This document shows, piece after piece, positions 10,630 through 19,117 of a DNA stretch of 36,432 bases; position 1 is the first letter of the stretch; every line of letters begins with the position of its first letter. Location of the stretch: assembly GCA_009701715.1 (NCBI GenBank), contig WLJO01000025.1, positions 1 through 36,432 of the forward strand, written 5' to 3'. Under the pieces are notes generated by a model. The model ran no database searches, was not told the DNA's origin, and saw nothing but the letters and a program-made list of their open reading frames with translations. Source of the stretch: Actinomycetota bacterium (GTDB taxonomy: Bacteria; Actinomycetota; Acidimicrobiia; Acidimicrobiales; Ilumatobacteraceae). The position numbers and the translations under genes were made by a program.

Positions 10630-11303
10630 TGGGGATGGAGAACCAAGAGATCGAACAGCTACAGACCAGCGAGCCGGAATCCGTCGCGGGTGTGCCCGAG
10701 GCGGATCTCGTCCGTGCGATTGAGGCGATCCTCATGGCGGCTACGGAGCCGGTCGAGCCGGCACTGCTCGCTCAACTGCTGGAGCAGCCGGCTGCAACGC
10801 TCAATCGGCTCTGCCAGCGCCTCGCGACCTCCTACGAGGAGGAGCAGCGTGGTTTCCAGATGGTTCGGGTGGCGGGTGGCTGGCGCTATCAGACCCATCC
10901 GGACATGGTTGCCCAGGTCGAGAGGTTTGTTCTCGACGGTCAGCGTGCGCGGCTGTCTGGTGCTGCACTTGAGACGTTGGCCATCGTGGCGTACAAGCAG
11001 CCGATCAGCAGGGCACAGATTGCGTCGATCCGCGGCGTGGATCCCGACGGTGTGCTGCGCACGCTTCAGTCACGTGGATACGTGGACCACATCGCACGGG
11101 ATCCCGGCCCCGGTCAGGCAGCCCTCTGGGGCACCACCGTCAGGTTCCTCGAAAAGCTCGGGCTCGATTCCTTGGCAGACCTGCCACCGCTCGCCGGCTT
11201 CGTGCCGGGCGCGGACGTGGTTGAGGCACTCGAACACGGACTGCGGGTTGTCCCCGTCTTCGAAACTCCGGCGGACCATGACCGACCACCAGCAACCGCC
11301 TGA
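10629..11303 (+). CDS. scpB: Segregation and condensation protein B
   Basis: A 224-residue ScpB, made of two winged-helix domains and binding ScpA in the condensin complex. Recognisable segments are AIEAILMAATEPVEP at the start of the first domain, GFQMVRVAGGWRYQTHPD, and LSGAALETLAIVAYKQPISR with IRGVDPDGVLRTLQSRG in the second. Residues 1-25 are acidic and probably disordered. ATG 10629 shares its A with the scpA stop. A second ATG two codons later would give almost the same protein. The 3' end overlaps the rluB start by 26 nt, so scpA-scpB-rluB form one transcription unit, matching Rv1709-Rv1711. Confidence 0.93.
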   Translation: MGMENQEIEQLQTSEPESVAGVPEADLVRAIEAILMAATEPVEPALLAQLLEQPAATLNRLCQRLATSYEEEQRGFQMVRVAGGWRYQTHPDMVAQVERFVLDGQRARLSGAALETLAIVAYKQPISRAQIASIRGVDPDGVLRTLQSRGYVDHIARDPGPGQAALWGTTVRFLEKLGLDSLADLPPLAGFVPGADVVEALEHGLRVVPVFETPADHDRPPATA

Positions 11304-12135
11304 ACCCCCGCTGTGGGAACAGTGGGCAGCCGAAGGTGCGAGCGCGGATCCGGAGGAACGTTCCGACGGTGAGCGGCTCCAGAAGGTGCTCGCCCAGACC
11401 GGATACGGCAGCCGCAGGGTCTGCGAGGAACTGATCGCTGCCGGCCGTGTGCGGGTGAACGGTGAGGTGGCGGTCCTCGGGTCCAGAATCGATGCGGAGA
11501 ACGACCTCGTCGAGGTTGACGGTCGTCCGGTTCCCGTTCGTTCCGGCCTCGTCTATTACCTGTTGAACAAGCCCGCAGGAGTCGTGAGCACAGCGAAGGA
11601 CACACATGATCGTCCGACTGTTGTTGACCTCGTACCCACCGAACCCCGCGTGTACCCCGTCGGGCGCCTCGATGCCGAGACCGAGGGTCTCATCATCCTC
11701 ACCAACGACGGCGAACTGACCAACCGACTGACACACCCCAAGTACGGCGTGGAAAAGGAGTATCTCGCCACCGTCGAGCCAACTCCTGTCTACCCGCGCG
11801 CAATGCGCACGCTTCGTGACGGGGTGGAGCTTGACGACGGTGTGACGTCCCCCGCCAAGGTGAGCCAGCCCGAGCCCGGACTGCTCCGAATCACGATCCA
11901 CGAGGGCCGCAATCGGCAGGTTCGTCGGATGTGCGAGACCGTCGGGCACCCGGTCCAACGACTCGTGCGAGTACGCATCGGGCCGATCTCGGACCGGAGG
12001 CTGCGTCCGGGGGAATGGCGCCCGCTCGATCCGGGCGAGGTTCGTCAACTCATCGACGCAACGCCGAGCGAGGTGATCTCGCCCGATGTACCCAAGCGCG
12101 GGAACCTGACGTCGCGCTCGTCGCGCCCTCGCTAA
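11278..12135 (+). CDS. rluB: Large-subunit rRNA pseudouridine synthase RluB/RsuA family
   Basis: A 285-residue pseudouridine synthase. An acidic N-terminal tail (1-30) precedes an S4 RNA-binding domain (about 32-90, ERLQKVLAQTGYGSRR). The catalytic domain carries the GRLDAETEGL motif with the nucleophile Asp132, then LTNDGELTNRLTHP and HEGRNRQVRRM. These are the RsuA/RluB/RluE family hallmarks. RluB modifies 23S rRNA in the peptidyl-transferase region, and assignment to that site rests on homology and on its constant place after scpB in actinobacteria. The ATG lies 26 nt inside scpB. The C-terminus is Ser/Arg-rich and probably unstructured. Confidence 0.92.
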   Translation: MTDHQQPPEPPLWEQWAAEGASADPEERSDGERLQKVLAQTGYGSRRVCEELIAAGRVRVNGEVAVLGSRIDAENDLVEVDGRPVPVRSGLVYYLLNKPAGVVSTAKDTHDRPTVVDLVPTEPRVYPVGRLDAETEGLIILTNDGELTNRLTHPKYGVEKEYLATVEPTPVYPRAMRTLRDGVELDDGVTSPAKVSQPEPGLLRITIHEGRNRQVRRMCETVGHPVQRLVRVRIGPISDRRLRPGEWRPLDPGEVRQLIDATPSEVISPDVPKRGNLTSRSSRPR

Positions 12136-12171
12136 CCGGAATTGGGGCAGAAGGGCTACGGACCCTGTCGG

Positions 12172-12177
12172 TAGGCT
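12172..12177 (+). promoter_or_regulatory. Candidate -10 box of a leaderless tyrA promoter
   Basis: TAGGCT stands 8 nt before the tyrA GTG in the 50-nt gap after rluB. No Shine-Dalgarno precedes the GTG. A leaderless message starting at or near the GTG would explain this, and the box marks the likely head of the tyrA-aroA-DPA run. Confidence 0.45.
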
Positions 12178-12185
12178 CGTCCACC

Positions 12186-13250
12186 GTGTCCCCGCAGCGT
12201 TGCGTCAATGTCCTCGGCCTCGGCCTGATCGGCGGCTCCATCGGCGTCGGCCTGCGGGAGCGCGGGTGGCTGGTGCACGGAGAGGACCGGACGCCGGAGC
12301 GAGGTGAAGACGCGCTGCGGCGGGGTTTCATCGACGCCGTCGGGCTGAACCCGAGCGCCGATCTCACCGTGATCGCCGCACCGGTGCTTGCTGTGCCGGG
12401 ACTCGTCATGCAGGCACTCGACACCACGACAGGGGTGGTGACGGACGTGGGGAGTGTGAAATCGCACATCGTCAACGGGTGCTCCGACCCGCGCTTCATC
12501 GGCGGTCATCCCATGGCTGGCAGCGAGCTCGAGGGACTCGACGGCGCGGACCCCAACATGTTCAACGGCGCGGTGTGGGTGCTGACGCCGTCTGCCCATA
12601 CCTCGGACGACTCGTTTTCGATCGCTGCTGCCATGGCTTCCGAGCTCGGCGCAGAAGTGCTTGCGTTGGCCGCTGATCGCCATGATGAGGTGGTGGCCGT
12701 CGTGTCGCACGTTCCCCACCTCACTGCGTCTGCACTGATGGGGCTCGCGAGCGAACGGTCCGAGGAGCATGCGGTACTGCTACGGATGGCAGCCGGCGGG
12801 TTCCGCGACATGACGCGCATTGCGTCGGGACACCCATCGATCTGGCTCGATATCTGTGCGGAGAACCGGGTGGCAATCACCGAAACACTGGACGGGCTGA
12901 TCGAGCGCCTCATCGACATGCGCAATGTCGTGTACGACGGCGACCGACAGGGCCTCCTCGAACGCCTGCAGCGCGCCAGAGAAGCGCGTGCGAACCTTCC
13001 GGTCCGGGGAATCCACCCCACCGATCTCGCCGAGGTGCGGATCCCGATCCTGGACCGCCCGGGTGCCGCTGCGGAGATCTTCACGCTCGCAGCCGAGCTC
13101 GGTGTCAATGTCTCGAGCTTCGAGGTGGTGCACTCCGTCGAGGGCAATCGCGGCATCACGGTGCTGCTGATTGATGCCGCCGCTGTGGAGCGCTACCGCG
13201 GTGGGTTGATCGCCCGTGGCTTCCGTCCGTCAGTGCAGCGGCTGTCGTGA
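12186..13250 (+). CDS. tyrA: Prephenate dehydrogenase with C-terminal ACT domain
   Basis: A 354-residue enzyme of tyrosine synthesis, oxidising prephenate to 4-hydroxyphenylpyruvate. The N-terminal Rossmann fold begins at once with VLGLGLIGGSIG (GXGXXG at 11-16). The substrate region has GGHPMAGSELEGLDGA. Residues about 283-354 form an ACT domain (IPILDRPGAAAEIFTLAAEL), the small-molecule regulatory fold, so feedback by an aromatic amino acid is likely. The frame is open further left into rluB, but GTG 12186 gives the expected short N-terminus and follows a TAGGCT box. It overlaps aroA as GTGA. Arogenate versus prephenate preference cannot be told from the sequence alone. Confidence 0.92.
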   Translation: MSPQRCVNVLGLGLIGGSIGVGLRERGWLVHGEDRTPERGEDALRRGFIDAVGLNPSADLTVIAAPVLAVPGLVMQALDTTTGVVTDVGSVKSHIVNGCSDPRFIGGHPMAGSELEGLDGADPNMFNGAVWVLTPSAHTSDDSFSIAAAMASELGAEVLALAADRHDEVVAVVSHVPHLTASALMGLASERSEEHAVLLRMAAGGFRDMTRIASGHPSIWLDICAENRVAITETLDGLIERLIDMRNVVYDGDRQGLLERLQRAREARANLPVRGIHPTDLAEVRIPILDRPGAAAEIFTLAAELGVNVSSFEVVHSVEGNRGITVLLIDAAAVERYRGGLIARGFRPSVQRLS

Positions 13251-14533
13251 GCGCCCGAGCTGTCATCCCGTTGACGGGACCGCTTGATGCAACCGTCACG
13301 GTCCCGGGCTCGAAGAGCATCTCGAACCGTGCGCTGCTGTGCGCTGCCCTCGCCGAGGGGCCCTGCACCCTCGACGGGATTGCCGACGGCGACGACACCG
13401 TCGCGATGGTGGACTGCCTCGGCCGCCTCGGGATCGCCGTCGAGGTAGCCGACGACCGCGCCGTGGTGCACGGCGGGGGCGGAAACCTGCCCGTGGGACC
13501 GGTCGTGCTCCCGACCAGGCTTGCCGGGACGACGTCCCGGTTCCTCACGGCGCTTGCTGCGCTCGGGACCGGTCCGTACATCATCGACGGCGAGGCTCCT
13601 CTGCGGGCGAGGCCGATGGCTCCACTGCACGATGCGCTCAGCCATCTCGGTGCAATGGTTCATGCGATGGACCGTCCCGGACACCTACCGGTCCAGGTCC
13701 GCGCAGGGGAGCGGCAGGCAAGCCAACCGACGGTACGCATTCGCGGGGACGTGTCGAGCCAGTACATCTCGGCACTGATGATGATCGCCCCGTACCTCGG
13801 GCACGGACTCCGTATCGAGCTAACCACCGACATCGTGTCCATGCCGTACGTAGAGATGACCGCTGCGGTCATGGCGTCGTTCGGCGCTGACTGCGTCACC
13901 GTGTCCACCAAGTCGGGCCACCTCGTGATCGACGTGGAGCCCGGTCGATACCGCTCGTGCGAGTACCGGATCGAGCCGGACGCCTCGAGCGCGAGCTATG
14001 CATTCGCCGCTGCAGCGATCGCCGGCGGCCGGGTGCGCGTGGAGGGAATGCGCACTCCTTCGCTCCAGAGCGATGCCCGCTTCGTCGACGCGCTCGTGCA
14101 GATGGGATGCGAGGTCCGCCGTGATGACTCGGGCGTGGAGGTGCTCCGGCGCGGGCCGATCCACGGCATCACCATCGACATGCGGGACTTCTCCGATACT
14201 GCCCCGACGATGGCTGCTGTCGCCGCCGTGGCGGGCTCACCGACCCGGGTTATCGGTATCGGGTTCATCCGGGGTAAGGAGAGTGACCGGATCGGCGATG
14301 TCGTGACCGAACTTCGCAAGTGTGGGGTGGACGCAGAACCCGAGCCCGATGGTTTCGTGATCCGTCCCGGAGGGTTACACGGTGCGCGTGTGCAGACCTA
14401 TCACGACCACCGGATTGCGATGTCGTTTGCGCTCCTCGGCCTTGTAACGCCCGGCATCGAGATCGAGGATCCTGGTGTTGTTTCCAAGAGCCTGCCCGGC
14501 TTCTGGCAACTGCTCGACAGTCTGAGCAACTAG
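13247..14533 (+). CDS. aroA: 3-phosphoshikimate 1-carboxyvinyltransferase (EPSP synthase)
   Basis: A 428-residue EPSP synthase, sixth step of the shikimate pathway (shikimate-3-phosphate + PEP). Conserved parts are PGSKSISNRALL (Lys23), DGDDTVAMVDCL, LAGTTSRFLTALAA, SSQYISALMMIAPY, the FSDTAPTMAAVA segment with catalytic Asp, and DHRIAMSFALLGL near the end. The PEP-loop sequence AGTTSRF has Phe where the plant/enterobacterial enzyme has Pro101. A similar Phe is in the actinobacterial sequences I recall, so I do not read it as special. GTG 13247 overlaps the tyrA stop. The HAD gene starts 12 nt after its stop. Confidence 0.96.
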   Translation: MSARAVIPLTGPLDATVTVPGSKSISNRALLCAALAEGPCTLDGIADGDDTVAMVDCLGRLGIAVEVADDRAVVHGGGGNLPVGPVVLPTRLAGTTSRFLTALAALGTGPYIIDGEAPLRARPMAPLHDALSHLGAMVHAMDRPGHLPVQVRAGERQASQPTVRIRGDVSSQYISALMMIAPYLGHGLRIELTTDIVSMPYVEMTAAVMASFGADCVTVSTKSGHLVIDVEPGRYRSCEYRIEPDASSASYAFAAAAIAGGRVRVEGMRTPSLQSDARFVDALVQMGCEVRRDDSGVEVLRRGPIHGITIDMRDFSDTAPTMAAVAAVAGSPTRVIGIGFIRGKESDRIGDVVTELRKCGVDAEPEPDGFVIRPGGLHGARVQTYHDHRIAMSFALLGLVTPGIEIEDPGVVSKSLPGFWQLLDSLSN

Positions 14534-14545
14534 CGTCTCGCAGCG

Positions 14546-15202
14546 ATGGAGGATCGTGCGCCGCAGACCGTCATCGTTGCGGCGTTTGACGTGGACGGAA
14601 CGTTGACCACGAGGGACTGCGTGGTGCCGTTCCTCATCCGGGTGGCGGGCCTGCGGCGGGTGGCGACGAGCGCACTCCGGAGCCCGGTGCTCCTGGTGAG
14701 AGTGGCAGTCGGTCGTGGTGATCGGGACCGCTTGAAGCAGGCCGTGGTCGGCAGGCTCATGCGGGGACGCACGGCTGACGCGGTGGAGGAGGCCGGACGT
14801 GCGTTCGCCCGAGAGGCAGTGTCCCGTTGGATACGCCCGGACACGCTCGCAAGGCTTCGCTGGCACCGGGAGAGCGGACACGAGATCGTGCTCGTATCGG
14901 CCTCATTGCGCCAGTATCTCGAGCCACTCGCATCCGAGGTGCTCGGTGGCGTGCACGCTCTCATCTGTACCGAGGTTGAGTCCTCTGACGGTGGGGTCCT
15001 GACGGGTCACCTCGTCGGAGGTAATTGCAGGGGTAGCGAGAAGTCACGCCGTCTCGCCTCGTGGATAGACGGGCGCAGCGTCACGCTTTACGCCTATGGG
15101 GACTCCAGCGGCGACCGGGAGATGCTTGCGATGGCGGACCACCCCGTTCGCGTGAGGGGCGTCTCGATCGCCACGGTGCCGGACCACCGGGTTCACACGT
15201 GA
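14546..15202 (+). CDS. HAD-family phosphatase (SerB-like), candidate DPPR phosphatase
   Basis: A 218-residue HAD hydrolase of subfamily IB. Motif I is DVDGT with nucleophile Asp15 and acid/base Asp17, motif II is LVSAS, the Lys of motif III is in GSEKSRRL, and motif IV is GDSSGDREML. The helical cap (about 30-105) is Arg/Val-rich. SerB, CicA and the HAD halves of HAD-UbiA fusion proteins share this layout. Its stop overlaps the ubiA start as GTGA, and dprE1 and dprE2 follow. I therefore infer that it removes the 5-phosphate from decaprenylphosphoryl-5-phosphoribose, a step assigned in mycobacteria to an unrelated PAP2-type protein. The family assignment is firm and the substrate is inference. 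Confidence 0.82.
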   Translation: MEDRAPQTVIVAAFDVDGTLTTRDCVVPFLIRVAGLRRVATSALRSPVLLVRVAVGRGDRDRLKQAVVGRLMRGRTADAVEEAGRAFAREAVSRWIRPDTLARLRWHRESGHEIVLVSASLRQYLEPLASEVLGGVHALICTEVESSDGGVLTGHLVGGNCRGSEKSRRLASWIDGRSVTLYAYGDSSGDREMLAMADHPVRVRGVSIATVPDHRVHT

Positions 15203-16086
15203 TCAGGGTCCTGCTCAAGGAGGCGCGCCCGAAGCAGTGGCTGAAGAACGTCCTCGTCTTCGCCGCGCCGGGCGCCGCAGGGGTACTCACCCAAGGGGCC
15301 TACCTCTGGCGAACGGTTGTGGTGTTCGTGGCGTTCTGCCTCACCGCGAGCGGCACGTATTTTTGGAATGACATCGTCGATGTAGAGGCCGATCGACTGC
15401 ACCCGAAGAAGTCGCTCCGACCGGTTGCCTCCGGGAGGATTTCCCTCCCCGTCGCGAGGGTCGTGGGCACGGTGCTGCTTGCTTCGGGTATCGCCGCGTC
15501 AGTCGGGGTCTGGCGGTGGCGGGCTCCGCTGGTCCTCGTTATCTATGTGGCACTGACGCTCGCGTACAGTGTGTTCCTGCGGAATCGGGCCGTTTTCGAC
15601 CTCGTGGCTGTGGCGAGCGGGTTCGTGCTGCGCGCGATCGGAGGCGCCGTGGCCAGCGGCGTCTACATGTCGAAGTGGTTCCTCCTCTGCACGATGTTCG
15701 GATCGCTGTTCATCGTGACCGGCAAGCGGTACGCCGAGTTGCGTGAACTCGGCGGGGACGCACAGTCCACGCGTGCCACGATGGACACCTACACGATCCC
15801 GTTCCTGAGGTTGGTCCTCACGGTTGCTTGCGGCGCCACGCTGGTTGCGTACTGCGTCTGGGCCTTCGAGGCGGGCACGGCGGATCCGGGTCCGTTCCCG
15901 TTCTACGAGCTGTCCGTCGCCCCGATGCTGGTGGCCCTGCTCCGGTACGCACTGGTACTCGAGACCGGTCGCGGCGGCGCCCCCGAGGAGGTCTTCCTTC
16001 AGGATCGCGCCCTGCAGCTCGTTGGGCTCTCGTGGTTGGTCATCTTCGGACTCGGCGTGTACCTCGGCCACGGGGTGAGGGCGTGA
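15199..16086 (+). CDS. ubiA: Decaprenyl-phosphate phosphoribosyltransferase (UbiA family)
   Basis: A 295-residue integral membrane prenyltransferase with about eight or nine transmembrane helices. The first Asp-rich motif NDIVDVEADRLHPKK is at 57-71, followed by SLRPVASGRI, both typical of the Rv3806c type that transfers phosphoribose from PRPP to decaprenyl phosphate. A second conserved loop holds TGKRYAELRELG. The N-terminal ARPKQWLKNVLVFAAP is also a hallmark of this subgroup. The product is the precursor of decaprenylphosphoryl-D-arabinose. GTG 15199 overlaps the HAD stop, and its own stop overlaps dprE1 as GTGA. The neighbours dprE1 and dprE2 make the DPPR-synthase role much more likely than quinone or haem prenylation. 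Confidence 0.93.
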   Translation: MIRVLLKEARPKQWLKNVLVFAAPGAAGVLTQGAYLWRTVVVFVAFCLTASGTYFWNDIVDVEADRLHPKKSLRPVASGRISLPVARVVGTVLLASGIAASVGVWRWRAPLVLVIYVALTLAYSVFLRNRAVFDLVAVASGFVLRAIGGAVASGVYMSKWFLLCTMFGSLFIVTGKRYAELRELGGDAQSTRATMDTYTIPFLRLVLTVACGATLVAYCVWAFEAGTADPGPFPFYELSVAPMLVALLRYALVLETGRGGAPEEVFLQDRALQLVGLSWLVIFGLGVYLGHGVRA

Positions 16087-17441
16087 GCCTCAGCCGGCTG
16101 ACCGGGTGGGGCCGCACCGCCCCGTCGGTGGCCGAGGTGACGGTGGACGTTGACCCCCAATCCTTGAGGGCGGTGCTCGGGGAAGCAGATGCTCGCGGGG
16201 TGCTCGCGAGGGGGCTCGGGCGGTCCTACGGGGACGCAGCTCAGAACGGCGGCGGTCGTGTGGTGTGCGTCGCCGAGCACACCGTCGACGTGGATGCGGT
16301 TAGCGGTGTCGTGCGGGCCGGTGCGAGTGTGTCCTTCGACGAACTGATCTCTGCACTGCTCCCGCACGGGCTGTTCGTACCGGTATCCCCGGGCACCCGT
16401 CGGATCACCGTCGGCGGCGCCATTGCGGCCGACATCCACGGCAAGAACCATCACGCTGACGGTTCCTGGGGTGCACACCTACTCGATCTGGAGATGATGC
16501 TCGCCTCAGGTGAGATCCGGATAGTGACTCCGCTCGCAGACCCCGAACTGTTCTGGGCCACGATCGGGGGAATGGGCCTCACGGGCGTCGTGCTGTCCTG
16601 TCGATTCAGGGCGCTGCGCGTCGAGACCTCTCGAGTGCTGGTGGACACGTGGCGAACCAATGATCTCGACGGGACCATGTCACTCATGGCCGAGCGCGAT
16701 GCCGACTACCGCTACACGGTCGCGTGGATCGACTCCCTCGCCACCGGTGGTCGGCTCGGGCGTGGTGTCGTCACCATGGCCGACCATGCACCGGCGTCGG
16801 CGGTTCCCGACGTGTCACCTCTCGGGTTCTCCGATCGTGCCCGGATTGGGGTTCCGCGTCTGGTGCCCAGTGGCCTCCTGAATGGGCTTACGGTGCGTGC
16901 GTTCAACGAGCTGTGGTACCGGAAGTCCCCTGTGCAGCGAACAGCGGAGGTTCAGGGGATCGGTGAGTTCTTCCATCCGCTCGACATGATCCGCGACTGG
17001 AACCGCCTGTATGGCAGGCAGGGAATGCTGCAGTATCAGTTCGTCGTGCCCCTCGGCGCAGAGGGAACGCTGCGTGCGGCCATCGAGGGTCTGGCGCGCG
17101 GTGGTGCCGCCTCGTTCCTCACGGTCCTCAAGCGCTTCGGCAGCGCCAACGATGGCTACCTCTCGTTTCCGTTCCCCGGTTGGACGCTCACACTCGACGT
17201 TCCCACCGGATTGAGCGGACTGTCCGCTCTGCTCGATGGGCTCGATCGGACCCTCGTGGAGGTTGGAGGACGGGTGTACCTCGCGAAGGATTCCCGCCTT
17301 TCGCCGGATCACCTCGCGGGGATGTACCCGCGGCTCGAGCAGTGGCGAGCGGTGTGCGAGCGGGTTGACCCCGACCATCGATTTCAGTCGGACCTGTCCC
17401 GTCGCCTCGGTATGAGGAGACGGTCGGCCGCATCGACATGA
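16083..17441 (+). CDS. dprE1: Decaprenylphosphoryl-ribose 2'-oxidase DprE1
   Basis: A 452-residue FAD enzyme of the vanillyl-alcohol-oxidase fold. It oxidises the 2'-OH of decaprenylphosphoryl-ribose, the first half of the epimerisation to arabinose. Near-identical matches to the mycobacterial protein are ARGLGRSYGDAAQNGGG, GGAIAADIHGKNHHADGS (catalytic-region His), and YLAKDSRLS containing the essential active-site Lys. At the position of M. tuberculosis Cys387 (WNICVDF) this protein has WTLTLDV, i.e. Thr370. The Cys is the covalent target of benzothiazinones. GTG 16083 overlaps the ubiA stop. dprE2 follows after 10 nt. The enzyme acts with DprE2 at the inner membrane or periplasmic face. 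Confidence 0.95.
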   Translation: MSLSRLTGWGRTAPSVAEVTVDVDPQSLRAVLGEADARGVLARGLGRSYGDAAQNGGGRVVCVAEHTVDVDAVSGVVRAGASVSFDELISALLPHGLFVPVSPGTRRITVGGAIAADIHGKNHHADGSWGAHLLDLEMMLASGEIRIVTPLADPELFWATIGGMGLTGVVLSCRFRALRVETSRVLVDTWRTNDLDGTMSLMAERDADYRYTVAWIDSLATGGRLGRGVVTMADHAPASAVPDVSPLGFSDRARIGVPRLVPSGLLNGLTVRAFNELWYRKSPVQRTAEVQGIGEFFHPLDMIRDWNRLYGRQGMLQYQFVVPLGAEGTLRAAIEGLARGGAASFLTVLKRFGSANDGYLSFPFPGWTLTLDVPTGLSGLSALLDGLDRTLVEVGGRVYLAKDSRLSPDHLAGMYPRLEQWRAVCERVDPDHRFQSDLSRRLGMRRRSAAST

Positions 17442-17451
17442 CAGGAGAGCC

Positions 17452-18213
17452 GTGAGGGACGCAATGGGGAACGTGCAGAGGGTGCTGTTACTCGGGGGAA
17501 CGAGCGAGATCGGCCAGGCCATCGTGCGCGCGCTACTGCAGGGCCGTTCCGGTGTACACGTCGTTCTCGCATCGCGGAACCCAGACTCGTGTGGGGCCTT
17601 CGCGTCGGAGCTGCGGGGTCGCGGCGCTTCGGTGGAGTGCCTTGCCTTCGATGCGGACGATCCGGGCTCCCACCGTGGCGTCGTGGACCTTGCCGCCGCC
17701 GGTGGGGATCTCGACGTCATCATCACCGCCTGGGGGGTCCTGGGCGCACCGCAGTGCGCTCTCGACGCGGACCCGGTATCGGCCTCTGCGGTAGTGCAGA
17801 CGAACTTCGCCGGTGTCGTGTCCGCCGGGCTCGAGGCCGCCCGTGTGCTGCGCCAGCAGGGGCACGGCACGCTCGTTCACCTCTCCTCGGTGGCGGCAGA
17901 GCGCACGAGGCGGGCCAACTTCGTGTACGGGTCGTCGAAGGCGGGCAGCGACGCGTTTATGCAGGGTCTCGCCGACTCACTCGTGGGCAGCGGAGCACGG
18001 GTGCTGGTGATGCGCCCTGGTTTCGTGTCGACAAAGATGACCGCGGGGATGAAGCCGCACCCATTCAGCACCACCCCCGAAGCAATCGCAGCAGCCACCG
18101 TGAAGGCATTGCGGGGTACCGCCACCACAGTCTGGGTGCCGGGGGTCCTTCGGGTGCTGTTCGCCGTGCTCCGGCACCTCCCGAGGGTTGTCTGGCGCAG
18201 ACTCCCGATCTGA
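17452..18213 (+). CDS. dprE2: Decaprenylphosphoryl-2-keto-ribose reductase DprE2
   Basis: A 253-residue short-chain dehydrogenase that reduces the 2'-keto intermediate made by DprE1 to decaprenylphosphoryl-D-arabinose. The cofactor motif GGTSEIG is at 15-21 and the catalytic pair is Tyr159/Lys163 in NFVYGSSKAG. The C-terminus (LRHLPRVVWRRLPI) matches the mycobacterial DprE2 end almost residue for residue. The GTG at 17452 was chosen over ATG 17464 because AGGAG lies 4 nt upstream of it and because it gives MRDAMGNVQ, which aligns with the mycobacterial N-terminus. It ends the run that began at tyrA. The convergent glycosylase gene ends only 6 nt away. Confidence 0.95.
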   Translation: MRDAMGNVQRVLLLGGTSEIGQAIVRALLQGRSGVHVVLASRNPDSCGAFASELRGRGASVECLAFDADDPGSHRGVVDLAAAGGDLDVIITAWGVLGAPQCALDADPVSASAVVQTNFAGVVSAGLEAARVLRQQGHGTLVHLSSVAAERTRRANFVYGSSKAGSDAFMQGLADSLVGSGARVLVMRPGFVSTKMTAGMKPHPFSTTPEAIAAATVKALRGTATTVWVPGVLRVLFAVLRHLPRVVWRRLPI

Positions 18214-18219
18214 GTCCGC

Positions 18220-19110
18220 CTACCAGCGCTGCATGGGCAGGATTCGTTGCCGAGGCCCGTACTTTGGGGCCGCCAGTCCGGCGAGCGAGAGCAGGGCGAT
18301 GACGCGGGCGCGCTGGCCGGCGTACTGAGCCAGTAGTTCGAGCATCCGTTCGTCCGTTGCGCGTGGTTCGCCGACAAGCGCGAACGCAACGGCATTCTTG
18401 AGGTGGTAGTCCCCGACAGCGACGGCATCGGTGTCCCCGAGCGCGTGGCCGAGCGTTGCACCGATGGTCCACGGCCCGATCCCGGGGATACGGGCGAGTT
18501 GTTGCGATGCATCGGTGGCGGGAGAATCGTCGAGCGCAAAGATCTTGGGTGCGTGACGCGCAGCCTGCCGGAGCACCTCGGCACGCTGTCGGTCGATGCC
18601 GAGTGGGTGGAACCACCAGTACGGCTGGTCCCTCAGGCGCTGCGGCTCGGGTGGAAGGCGCAGATCCACGGGGCCCGGCGCCGGTTCACCGAGCCCCAGA
18701 CAGAGGTTGCGCCACGAGCGGTGCGCCTCGATCGCGGTTACCCGTTGGCCGATGATCACGGGGAGCAGGCTGTGATACAGGCAATGGCCGTTCGAGAGCC
18801 GCAGGTCCGGGTGGCGACGCTGTGCCCGGAGCACGGCAGCGTGGGCACTCGGCCCGAACGTGTGGGCCCCGTCGGCGAATCCTGCGAGATCGGCCGCCCG
18901 GTCGAGCAACCACTGGTCGCCGGGCCCCCAGGCCTCGGCCTGCAGTTCACCGTCTCGCCAGGACAGGTGCAGGGTGCCCGGCCCGTCGGGTGTGAGCGTC
19001 GCCCTCCAGAAGTCGTGAGGCGAGAGCAATGTGGTGGGGTCGTTGCCCACGCGGTGCGGGGCGAGTGTGCGGTGGATGTCGTGGGTGACATCGGTACGGA
19101 TCAGCCCCAT
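18220..19110 (-). CDS. DNA-3-methyladenine glycosylase II-like protein (HhH-GPD)
   Basis: A 296-residue helix-hairpin-helix GPD-family protein, probably a base-excision glycosylase of the AlkA type. The hairpin is LARIPGIGPWTIGATL and the catalytic Asp lies in DAVAVGDYHLKNAV, matching the Gly/Pro-rich loop plus Asp of the family. The N-terminal third (about 1-130) is a poorly conserved AlkA-N-like region. The frame extends to 19233, but GTG/ATG choices there lie in the divergent crotonase gene. ATG 19110 sits 7 nt after a TACGGT box on this strand and gives a clean N-terminus. It is monocistronic. Substrate range (3-methyladenine or other alkylated bases) is unproven. Confidence 0.85.
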   Translation of the reverse strand: MGLIRTDVTHDIHRTLAPHRVGNDPTTLLSPHDFWRATLTPDGPGTLHLSWRDGELQAEAWGPGDQWLLDRAADLAGFADGAHTFGPSAHAAVLRAQRRHPDLRLSNGHCLYHSLLPVIIGQRVTAIEAHRSWRNLCLGLGEPAPGPVDLRLPPEPQRLRDQPYWWFHPLGIDRQRAEVLRQAARHAPKIFALDDSPATDASQQLARIPGIGPWTIGATLGHALGDTDAVAVGDYHLKNAVAFALVGEPRATDERMLELLAQYAGQRARVIALLSLAGLAAPKYGPRQRILPMQRW

Positions 19111-19117
19111 GCAGACG

